Positions 16,337 to 24,200 of a DNA stretch of 30,126 nucleotides are shown here, piece after piece. This stretch comes from CAZSHG01 sp964606695 [NCBI: uncultured bacterium]. GTDB taxonomy: Bacteria > UBP14 > UBA6098. Location: assembly GCA_964606695.1 (NCBI GenBank), contig CAZSHG010000034.1, positions 1 to 30,126 of the forward strand, written 5' to 3'. The notes under the pieces are model-generated. The model was not told where the DNA came from. It ran no database searches and worked only from the letters and a program-made list of their open reading frames with translations. Each line of letters opens with the position of its first letter. Position 1 is the first letter of the stretch. A program made the translations under genes and the position numbers.

Positions 16337-17963
16337 CTCTGGCTTTCAGCGTTACCGGAAAGTCGATTATAATAGAATCTGCGCTAAAGGTATTGTCGGA
16401 ACCCGCCCTGAATATCAAGGTGGCTCCGTCGGGAATATCGGCGGAATCTGCGATAGCGGCCTCGATATTCTCGTATGGATTAGCCGGGGAACCGTCGCCG
16501 GGGAGCCTATCGCCTACGAATCTTACTACGCTTTCCGGGGCGATATGAGTTGTATAAGAATGAGTCGCGAAAACGTATGAACCGGCATCGACCAAATCCG
16601 CCGAATACCAGCCGTTGCTACTTCCGCCCCATCCCATATTCATTTTAAATTGCCTGTCGGGGTCGGTTGCCTTGTTATAACCGTGGACGACCCAGAAATG
16701 TCCGCCCGCGCCGGAAGTATCGCTTCCGTTCAGGTCAAAAGGTCTCAGCCACTCGATTTCCTCGGTCATCTTCTCAATGTCGATTGGTTCCGATTCGTGA
16801 ATTGCGTCCGGATCGTAGCGGAAATGGTCTTTCAGAGCATCGGGGAAATGGCCGTATCCTACCGCAGAACCCCATATCCCATAGCTCATCCCGATAGCAA
16901 CGCCGCCATGATAACATATCTTGGCCGTCTCGAAATCTCCCGGTGTATCGGGCGGGGTGACGTGAGTATCCTCCATAATACTCCAGTTATAGCTTGTCGC
17001 GCCGAAATTTACGGAGCACAGTGTCGAATCCCTGTCGAGCCGATTCCAGAGGGTTTCGAGTGCGGCGAGATAAGCGGCGTCATCGTTTAAATCCTGAGCT
17101 TCGCCATAAACGCTATTGTCCCAGCGGCCATTCATCTGTAATTTTCCTCCGCCGCTTGAACTCCACAAGAGACGACCACCGCCTCCCCAGTTCCCCGGAA
17201 TACCGGGGTCGGTTGCAAGGGGTTCCTCATCCCACGTAGCCCTCGATCTGTATTTGTAGTATAAATCGGCGATGCTTTCACCTGTATTGGGCCATTTCCA
17301 AAAATACATGATCTGGGTCAGAGACGTAGCGCCACAACCGACAATGGTAGTCTCGGCAGGCGTTGCCGGTGTGAGCACAGGGCACAGGGCATTATACGGC
17401 GATCCTTGATCCCATTCCGAGGTAACATTGATACTCATCGAATCCGGTTCCAGCATAATGCTCTTCGGGCGGGTCATTCTGTCGGGAATGCGTCGAGCTA
17501 TTAAGTCCTGCCAGAATAAATCCCTTTCGGCAAATATCGATTCGTATCTCTCCAATTCCGGATTGCCATTTCTTTCCCATTGTGTCAAAGTGATTGTTCT
17601 TTCCTCTATTTCGCGAAGAATGAATGAGAGTTCGGGGTTGTCGGCGTCGTATATTCCATTCGGGTTGTAAAAATATACGGGAAGAACGAGGTTATCCGCA
17701 CCGCAGAGACAGAATCCGCCTCCTTCGAAATGAGCGATAAACGCAACCGTCCTCCCGTCGTTTTCATATGGCTCCATTCGGTCGATTACCGCATCGGGGC
17801 GAGCGTCGGCAGTCACATATCGCACCCATGTTTGAACGGCGACACCGACTTCACCGACATCCAATTCTCTCGCGAAAGTCAACACCGGCGCGATCAACAA
17901 GACTAACAGAGCCGCCATCAACGGGAGGACCGTCATAATTATCCTATTTTGAGTTCGTTTCAT
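16314..17963 (-). CDS. Secreted C10 family (streptopain-like) cysteine peptidase
   Basis: A 549-residue exported peptidase. Residues 1-31 are a signal peptide (ending LTFARE). Residues about 35-120 resemble the streptopain inhibitor prodomain (GGFCLCGADNLVLPVYFY is the equivalent of its GF-SAD-PVLGY stretch). The catalytic Cys is C210 in GCGATSLTQIMYFWKWP and the catalytic His is H422 in GGHFWVVHGYN. NMGWGGSSNGWY (about 442-453) supplies the conserved Trp loop. After about 485, DGSPANPYENIEAAIADS begins a beta-helix-like region that ends after only about 65 residues (ATIREF), so the C-terminus may be truncated. No type IX sorting domain is present. AGGAG precedes the ATG, 18 bases after the stop of the solenoid gene, implying co-transcription. 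Family members degrade host or environmental proteins and are autoactivated. Confidence 0.9.
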   Translation of the reverse strand: MKRTQNRIIMTVLPLMAALLVLLIAPVLTFARELDVGEVGVAVQTWVRYVTADARPDAVIDRMEPYENDGRTVAFIAHFEGGGFCLCGADNLVLPVYFYNPNGIYDADNPELSFILREIEERTITLTQWERNGNPELERYESIFAERDLFWQDLIARRIPDRMTRPKSIMLEPDSMSINVTSEWDQGSPYNALCPVLTPATPAETTIVGCGATSLTQIMYFWKWPNTGESIADLYYKYRSRATWDEEPLATDPGIPGNWGGGGRLLWSSSGGGKLQMNGRWDNSVYGEAQDLNDDAAYLAALETLWNRLDRDSTLCSVNFGATSYNWSIMEDTHVTPPDTPGDFETAKICYHGGVAIGMSYGIWGSAVGYGHFPDALKDHFRYDPDAIHESEPIDIEKMTEEIEWLRPFDLNGSDTSGAGGHFWVVHGYNKATDPDRQFKMNMGWGGSSNGWYSADLVDAGSYVFATHSYTTHIAPESVVRFVGDRLPGDGSPANPYENIEAAIADSADIPDGATLIFRAGSDNTFSADSIIIDFPVTLKARGATIREF

Positions 17964-17981
17964 AATCCTATCTCCTGTGCC

Positions 17982-19868
17982 TTAATGCAAAGATACGAGG
18001 ACGAGAACGAATCCACGTCCGTTTTCGAGCGAACTCATCGCCTTGCCGATAATCGCGCCCTGCGCTTTACTATAGTCGGCGACTTTCATCGCATAGCCCG
18101 GCGTATCGGACGTCGTAAGTATATCGCCCGGTCGAATGGAGCCGTTCGTGGCGTCAACCCGGCAATACACACGACCGCTGAGCGCAACCGGATAGCCTCC
18201 ATCGGCGATAGTGCCTTCCTGGCCCATAATCATGCCCGTTTCCAATCCACCCGCGCCGCTAATAATCCCTGCAACCGTGCGGTCGTAGGCATTTTGACTG
18301 ACTATCAATTCTCCGGGATTTTCCGGGTCGATACAAACGACCGTCCCCGGCTCGATTTGTTCTGATGGGTTTCCGCTGTCCAGAGTGGAAGCGCTTTTGA
18401 CCTCGAATTGCTCGGATAAATCCGCGCCGCCGGTTATTTTAAGCACCTCGACAGAGACTTCGCCCTCGAAAAGGCCTGCATAGCCGCCTGCACCGATTAC
18501 ATGTATTCCGTCGCCGCCGGGGGATGTGATTTTTACGCCGTCATCCCCGGCGTCATCGACCAACAGCCCGTATTGCGCAGGCGAGTCAACGAACACGCCT
18601 ATATGCCCGCTCTCTTTTATAACGATTCCAGTATCCGGGTCGGTAAAGCCCGATGGGTCTCGAATGTATATACCGCGTCCGGTGGTGCTTACTCCCATTA
18701 TTTCGATGCCGTCGCCGGTGGGGCCGTATATTTCTATACCGTCGCCGCCGGGATATTCTATTCGGATGCCTGCCCATGCGGGGGAATCGATAAACACGCC
18801 GCGAGCGCCGGCTTCGTTGATTTCCAAACCGTGATAAGCGGAGGACTCGATAAATATCCCGTCGGTTCCGGGGGAATTAATGTATATTCCGTGCGTTCCC
18901 ACGTCGTTTATTACAATTCCCGTGTCGGGGTCGCCGATGCCAACGAGATCGTGAATATATAGACCTCGTGCGCTGGTTTCGCCGCCCAGTATTTCCACGC
19001 CATCGCAACCAGGAGACCTGATATTCATACCGTCGAATGCGGGAAACCAGACGCTCACTCCTGTGCCGCCGGCATAGTCTATCGCCACACCGTCCTGACC
19101 GGTGGCGCCTATCCAAACACCGTGTTGACCGGGGGAATCGATCAGTATCCCGTGGTATCCAACATCCCTAACGATTATCCCGGTATCCGGGTCGCCAATA
19201 CCGGCAGCGTCGTGGATGTATAAACCGCGTCCGGTAATACTGCCGCCCGATACTTCCACGCCGTCGGCTCGCGGGGAGTTAATCTCTATCCCGTCGTCGC
19301 CGGGGGAGTCGATTTGTATGCCGTCGCTACCGGGAGAGTCTATAATCAGGCCGATGTCGCTAATCGTTCCGATTTCAAGTTTCGCGCCGGGCACGGTCGT
19401 TCCGATACCGACATTGCCGGACGGGATTGCATACATATCAACTGCGGAAACCTGCCAATCGCCGTCGCTACCCGCGCCACTGCCTGCGAGGCTGTCGGCG
19501 ATTGCCGCGCGAAACGCATACGGGCTGGTCATAAGTTTGACTCTCGGTATAAGAATATTTCCGCCAATCTCGATTTCGAGCCAGTAGTCGGTATCAAATG
19601 AGAGATTTATCGGGACAATCGAACCGAGCTCGACGTCGAATAGGCCATTGGTTACCGTTATCTCGTCCCCGATTGCGTAACTCTCCTGCCAGAGGAATGA
19701 TCCCCCCGTTTCGACATCGAAAATTCGGAAAGTCATCGTGTAATCCCCGTTGTAACCGACACCCCCGATGTCGGTGAGTTTGCCCTGATAGGTCATCATC
19801 CGGGGAACTGCAACTAACGAAGTCGCAATAATCATCATTGTGAGAGCGGCGGCGACAGTCCTTTTCAT
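17982..19868 (-). CDS. Secreted solenoid protein with tail-fibre-type ends and 10-residue repeats
   Basis: A 628-residue exported protein. The signal peptide is at residues 1-20. The N-terminal domain (about 24-125: MMTYQGKLTD, TFRIFDVETGG, SPYAFRAAIADSLAG) is common to secreted proteins of candidate phyla. GNVGIGTTVPGAKLEI follows at 151-166. Residues about 171-466 are a solenoid of about 20 units of exactly 10 residues (type DGIEINSPGx). Three variant inserts built on RGLYIHDxxGIGDPDTGIV start at about 214, 301 and 398. The C-terminal about 130 residues (from EPGTVVCIDPENPGEL to GKAMSSLENGRGFVLVLV) match a widespread C-terminal domain that I recall as related to intramolecular-chaperone or peptidase G2-like endings of tail-spike-like proteins. 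GGAG lies 5 bases before the ATG, and a consensus-like promoter stands upstream. Likely a surface fibre or adhesin; the ligand is unknown. Confidence 0.8.
   Translation of the reverse strand: MKRTVAAALTMMIIATSLVAVPRMMTYQGKLTDIGGVGYNGDYTMTFRIFDVETGGSFLWQESYAIGDEITVTNGLFDVELGSIVPINLSFDTDYWLEIEIGGNILIPRVKLMTSPYAFRAAIADSLAGSGAGSDGDWQVSAVDMYAIPSGNVGIGTTVPGAKLEIGTISDIGLIIDSPGSDGIQIDSPGDDGIEINSPRADGVEVSGGSITGRGLYIHDAAGIGDPDTGIIVRDVGYHGILIDSPGQHGVWIGATGQDGVAIDYAGGTGVSVWFPAFDGMNIRSPGCDGVEILGGETSARGLYIHDLVGIGDPDTGIVINDVGTHGIYINSPGTDGIFIESSAYHGLEINEAGARGVFIDSPAWAGIRIEYPGGDGIEIYGPTGDGIEIMGVSTTGRGIYIRDPSGFTDPDTGIVIKESGHIGVFVDSPAQYGLLVDDAGDDGVKITSPGGDGIHVIGAGGYAGLFEGEVSVEVLKITGGADLSEQFEVKSASTLDSGNPSEQIEPGTVVCIDPENPGELIVSQNAYDRTVAGIISGAGGLETGMIMGQEGTIADGGYPVALSGRVYCRVDATNGSIRPGDILTTSDTPGYAMKVADYSKAQGAIIGKAMSSLENGRGFVLVLVSLH
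18471..19358 (-). repeat. Solenoid coding repeats, 30-base period with three longer super-repeats
   Basis: Encodes residues about 171-466 of the solenoid protein. The basic unit is 10 codons: Gly, then alternating hydrophobics, then (D/N)-S-P-G. It is interrupted by three inserts of about 27 codons, spaced 87 and 97 residues apart; the difference is exactly one unit. This suggests growth by whole-unit duplication. Confidence 0.85.
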
Positions 19869-19893
19869 TTTTTCTCCTTGTCTAAATGTCCCG

Positions 19894-19923
19894 ATTATAT
19901 GCGGTGTTCTTTGAAGATGTCAG
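19894..19923 (-). promoter_or_regulatory. Sigma-70-type promoter for the solenoid/C10 peptidase operon
   Basis: On the minus strand, CTGACA (five of six matches to the -35 consensus, 19923-19918) and a perfect TATAAT (19899-19894) are separated by 18 bases. The expected start is near 19886, leaving a short leader of about 18 bases with the AAGGAG ribosome binding site before the ATG at 19868. Confidence 0.7.
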
Positions 19924-20321
19924 AATCGTTATTGAGTATAACACAACTAATTACGTTAAACTAAACGTTGAAGTATTTTCTAATATCTCCAATAACCACA
20001 TTCTAATATAACAGGTTAAATTGAGGCAGGCAAGAGAGAAATGAGTTGAGAGTGGGAAGTTGAAGAGTTCGAAATGACAGGTAAAGGACGGGATTACTGC
20101 GTAGCTAAGTTCCATGTAATGACATCGCGGGATGCAGGTGGGTAAAATGGCGCAAAATCGCGTAAGTCGTTGATACTCATGACTTCTTCAAACGGAAAGT
20201 AGTTCTCTTCAACGGAAAAGCCGTTCTCTTCAAACACACCCCCCATTTTTTCCAAGCATTCCCTTCATTTTTCACTCGATTTAATAATTGATGGACATTA
20301 TCGCCTAATTTCCGTCCTGTC

Positions 20322-20408
20322 ATTCCCAACTTGATTGGGAATCCAGATTCGTAGGGGCGATCCTTGTGATCGCCCTCGGTTTGGGCGAATACGAGATTCG
20401 CCCCTACG
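20322..20408. repeat. Composite palindromic repeat cassette
   Basis: Two neighbouring modules. The first is a perfect 8-base stem ATTCCCAA/TTGGGAAT (20322-20342). The second has outer arms CGTAGGGGCGA (20350-20360) and TCGCCCCTACG (20398-20408) enclosing two hairpins, GGGCGAT/ATCGCCC (20355-20375) and GGGCGAAT/ATTCGCCC (20383-20403). Such GTAGGGGCGA-type elements are, from memory, dispersed intergenic repeats in many bacterial genomes. No coding role is seen. Confidence 0.75.
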
Positions 20409-20471
20409 GAATTGGCGTTGCCTTGGGCTTTGGCCGGAATGATATTTTGGTCGCGTTTGGTCATATTATTG

Positions 20472-20496
20472 TGGGCGGGGAATATTCCCCCGCCCA
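20472..20496. repeat. GC-rich palindrome around GGGGAATATTCCCC
   Basis: A near-perfect inverted repeat (TGGGCGGGG, AATATT, CCCCCGCCCA) that resembles the two palindromes found just after the large genes at 21,256 and 25,690. It is about 75 bases 3' of the small secreted protein gene. No T-tract follows on the minus strand, so a plain intrinsic terminator is not clear. Confidence 0.7.
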
Positions 20497-20568
20497 GGTT
20501 CGCCATCCTCCAGAAATCTTAAATATGGCTCAAAGATCAATTCCCGGAAAAGGAAATCGGCCGAAACA

Positions 20569-21060
20569 TTATTCAGCGGTATTTTCATTCTCATCCACAG
20601 AAGATTTGAGCTTATCGTCTCCCTCGACGTCGTCATCTGAGCTTTGCCTTTTCGTGGGAGGCATCTTCAACTCGCGCATCTTCGGAGTTATCCTGCGCGG
20701 CTCATCGCTTTTACGGGACATCTTGAGCTGAAATTCCGCCTCGCGAAGCTCTGCGGCGTCCGGTTGCCAATCATCGGGGATGTTTTTCGCGATAACCGAA
20801 GCGTCCCCACCATTCTGCTCGACCCAGTCCGAGATGGGCATGACGCCATCCTTCACGGCCTGAAGCCTAATCCAAGACATCACGCGCTCCCGGTCAGACT
20901 TAGGAACCTTGCTCATCCCGGAATAAGCCTCGGTTGAAGACGTCGTCGCCTGCAACTCCTCGGCCTTGCCCTGAGTGGTCGTCTCGCCCTGAGCCTCCTC
21001 CGCAAAAAGCGGCGCGACCGCAATCGCAACGACCATGAGTAATAAAATCAGCCTTTTCAT
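20569..21060 (-). CDS. Small secreted protein of unknown function
   Basis: A 163-residue exported protein that I do not recognise. Residues 1-20 are a signal peptide (MKRLILLLMVVAIAVAPLFA). A Thr/Gln/Glu-rich stretch follows, then a folded-looking segment (about 53-98: SDRERVMSWIRLQAVKDGV, ISDWVEQNGGDASVIAKNI). The next segment is a highly charged conserved module (about 99-135: QPDAAELREAEFQLKMSRK onward to KMRELKMPP), and the tail is acidic, Ser/Asp/Glu-rich. The module is repeated in the fragment at 16121-16336. AAGGAG lies 6 bases before the ATG. It stands between the 1,431-residue surface protein (231 bases upstream) and the solenoid/peptidase genes, so a role in the same surface system is plausible but unproven. 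Confidence 0.75.
   Translation of the reverse strand: MKRLILLLMVVAIAVAPLFAEEAQGETTTQGKAEELQATTSSTEAYSGMSKVPKSDRERVMSWIRLQAVKDGVMPISDWVEQNGGDASVIAKNIPDDWQPDAAELREAEFQLKMSRKSDEPRRITPKMRELKMPPTKRQSSDDDVEGDDKLKSSVDENENTAE
20657..20768 (-). repeat. 112-base direct repeat, copy 2
   Basis: The partner of 16176-16287, here inside the complete small secreted protein gene. Of the 9 differences, 6 are synonymous and 3 (in two codons) change the residue. Confidence 0.9.
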
Positions 21061-21084
21061 CGTATTCTCCTTGTTATTCGTTTC

Positions 21085-21113
21085 GATATAAGCTCTTCAA
21101 AATGGAAGTTCAA
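21085..21113 (-). promoter_or_regulatory. Possible sigma-70-type promoter for the small secreted protein gene
   Basis: On the minus strand, TTGAAC (21113-21108) and TATATC (21090-21085) stand 17 bases apart, each matching four of six consensus bases. A perfect 7-base inverted repeat CTTGTTT/AAACAAG (21125-21145, loop 7) lies 11 bases upstream and could be an operator. Both calls are modest. Confidence 0.4.
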
Positions 21114-21255
21114 ACATAAATTCACTTGTTTTAACACTAAACAAGAGTGCGGAAATGACATTATAGACCGCGACGATGCCGCATCCGACCGGGACGGCAC
21201 GGTTTTTGATTGAGATTCTATTTGTTCAGATGCTCTATTCATCATATTTTCCCAA

Positions 21256-21278
21256 GGGGCGGGGATTATTCCCCACGC
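21256..21278. repeat. GC-rich palindrome after the 1,431-residue protein gene
   Basis: GGGGCGGGG, ATTATT, CCCC-A-CGC (plus strand) begins 13 bases past the stop of the 21292-25587 gene. The same element follows the next large gene at 25690-25715 at the same distance and orientation. Read on the plus strand it is followed by TCTTTTATTAT, so it is terminator-like for antisense transcription. On the minus strand it could serve as a 3' end or stability hairpin. Confidence 0.7.
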
Positions 21279-21291
21279 TCTTTTATTATCA

Positions 21292-24200
21292 TTACGGCTC
21301 CTGGTCTATTTCATAACTGCCCGGCTCGATTCCTCCCGATGTCGCGTCGCCCGCGCCGGTCGCGGAGATATTCAATTCGCCTTCCACGCTGATATTGCTA
21401 CCGAGATTGACGACGCCCGTGCCGCTTTTATCGATAGTCAGGTTGTAGAATGTCTCCACGCCGCCGCCGAGTCCGTCTCCCGAAACAACCACGTTATCTA
21501 CCGCCCAATACATATCGTAATTCGCGTTGTAGTAATGGAATCTCACCTTCATTGCCGAGTTTGCATACGCCACGATATCTATCGACTGGTGATCGGGCGT
21601 GCCCCATGCACCGACATCCGCCCCCGAAGCGCTATACACGTTCTGCCACAGTGCTCCGTCCCAGACATCGACGTCGGCTATTTCGGTTCCCAACGAGTAA
21701 TCGTTGTAATAATGGTCGAATTCGAGTGTCAACGACGTCGCACCGGCCGTATTCACCTCGGGCGATTCGAGAATCTCGTCCATAGCGACGGATCCTGCGG
21801 CATCGCTATCTACGAACACGAAAGGAGTTCCGTCCAGGGTCGAACCGAGGTAATCGGTTTCGCCGAACCATGTATCGGCTGAAGCGCCGCCGTCAATCAC
21901 AGTCCACGTTCCAGGTATTCCAGAATCGAAATTCTCGTCGATCGGCGTTCCGGGACCGCTTCCGCCCGGCCCGTCGATTGTGCTCGCTCCGGTTCCCTCG
22001 AATATGATAGTGCCGGTTCCCGGATTGAATGTTCCGTCGTCTGTCCAGTTGCCGGTCAGGGTTAGCGTTCCCGTTCCGCCGTTGAGGATTCCGTCGGTTT
22101 CGATTTCGATATTCGCGCAGACCGCGGATGCGGTGTTGATTGTCGGGTCGTTATCGGTGGATGTTGCGTCGGGTATCGTAACGTCGATAGCGACGGTGGG
22201 GATTTCGGTGCAATCCCAGTTGTTTATGTTGTCCCAGTTCGTGTTCGATGCGCCAGTCCACAGGCCGGGATAACAGGGCGGGCAGGCGTCGGTGGTAAAT
22301 GAAGCCGAGGTTCCATAATCTGAGGTGGATAGGTCGCAACTTGTTTCGGCGTAAACACGGAGGTAGTAGGTTGTTTCGCAAGACAGCGCGGATGTCGTGG
22401 CGGACGTTCCGGTTGTGGTTCCCCAATCTACCGCGCCGCCGCCACCGCCGTAGGTGCAGGAGGATGTTGTTCCGACGACCCAGTAGTAAGTAACCGTCGC
22501 ACTTCCCGCAGGAGTTCCCGCTGACCACGAGAGGTCGGCGGTCGTTTCTCCGGTTGCCGTGCCGGTAACGCTTGTCGGGGTGCCGGGGGTTTCGCATCCG
22601 GCGAGGTCGTAGCAGAACTGCACCTGGGCGAGTGTAGTCGTGGGGCCGTAGTTTGCTGAAGGTGGAGATGCGGGATCGGGGTTGGTTCCGTCGCTATAGT
22701 AAAGGAGGCCTCTGCTTGAACCGGCTGTATAACTTCGCCATACCGCCGTGCAACTATAACCCGCACTATTCTCATCGACCGCGATAACGATATTGTCTCC
22801 GGTATAAGTGAAGGGCGTCGAAAGGGTTATTTCGAGCCATGTCCCGGCGACGGGCACGGGAATCACGCCCGAAAAGACTTCGGTCATACTGCCGACGGCA
22901 ATCCAATCGGAGGTCGAAGTGAAGGACGCTTTCGTCGTATTGCCCATATAGACTGTCCAGTTCTCCCAATTGCCGAACGTGGTTCCGCCGCTGTCATAGT
23001 AGAATTTAATTCTATCGACCGGCCCGGGTGAACCACCCGCCGCGGTGATTTCGCTTTCGGTGTAAATCTGCTGGCTGTAGTTGTATCCATAGCAGGAATA
23101 GATCGGGAAATAGGAATTTGTGCTCGTTCCGGAACCGATTTGAATGCAGGTGCAAACGTTGGTGGTGAAGGAGGCCGACGTTCCATAGCCTGAGGACGTT
23201 CCGTCGCAATCCGTTTCAGCATATACCCTTAAATAATAGTCCGTTTCACATGATAAAGCTGATGTCGATGCGGACGTCCCGGTAGTCGTTCCCTGATCGA
23301 CGCCGCTTCCGTAGGTAACGGTCGGGCTAGTTCCGACGACCCAGTAATATGTGACCGTCGCGCTTCCGGCGGGTGTTCCCGCGGACCATGAGAGGTCGGC
23401 GGTGGTTTCTCCGGTCGCGGTGCCGGTAACGCTTGTCGGGGTGCCGGGTGTTTCGCAACCCACGACCTCGGTTATTACCAGATCGAAATCGGGAATGCAA
23501 TCTGGTAATGGCCAAGTGTCTATCATCAAGTAATAAGTTCCGGCGGAAAGGAAAACATTGAGCATGGATACTCCGCCGCCGCCGGAATTAGTTACGTAAT
23601 CGATACAGGTCAGACCGGGCGGGCAGGCATCGGATAACGACATTCCCGTATATGTCGAAGCCGTTGTCATTTCGATATCGACCCAGGTGTCGGATGTAAC
23701 ATTAAGCTCGTAAATTATGTCCTCGCCGCCGTCGTAGGAACCGAGGCAGGTGCTACTGTAATCATTAGTTCTTCCGCAATTCGTCTGGCCGGCGTCGGTG
23801 TATGTTAAATCGGCGGGAATATCGACGACTATTGGGTCGGAGCAATCGTCGCCGGGAGTGGGACAAGCATCCGTAACAAAAGAAGAGGATGTCCCGTAAG
23901 ATGACGACGTCCCGTCGCAATCCGTCTCGGCATAGACGCGCAAATAATATGTCGTCTCGCAAGTTAAGGCCGATGTCGTAGTTGAAGTGCCTGTTGTAGT
24001 TCCCCAATCTACCGCGCCTCCACCACCGCCATAGGTGCACGAGGAAGTCGTCCCGACGACCCAGTAATAAGTAACCGTCGGGGTTCCCGCTGGAGTCCCC
24101 GCCGACCATGATAGATTGGCAGTAGTAGCTCCAGTTGCCGTTCCTGTGACGCTTGTAGGGGTGCCGGGGGTTTCGCAACCGACTTCGGTTATAACAAGGG

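Larger units (their letters stand above)
19869..20568. other. 700-base non-coding gap with promoter and palindromic cassette
   Basis: Between the solenoid gene and the small secreted protein gene no credible gene is visible. The first 60 bases hold the promoter and ribosome binding site of the solenoid gene. About 19,930-20,310 is AT-rich and shows nothing I can name. About 20,311-20,500 is a dense set of palindromes (listed separately). Small open frames across this part cover the palindromes and are not supported as genes. Confidence 0.7.

Noticed and set aside
20322-20408. CRISPR array or tRNA from the cloverleaf-like repeat
   Set aside because: There are no regularly spaced identical direct repeats with unique spacers, and no tRNA T-loop or acceptor features; only nested inverted repeats.
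20177-20506. 109-codon minus-strand open frame in the large gap
   Set aside because: It runs across the palindromic repeats, has a low-complexity basic C-terminus and no recognisable domain. The repeats explain the open frame.
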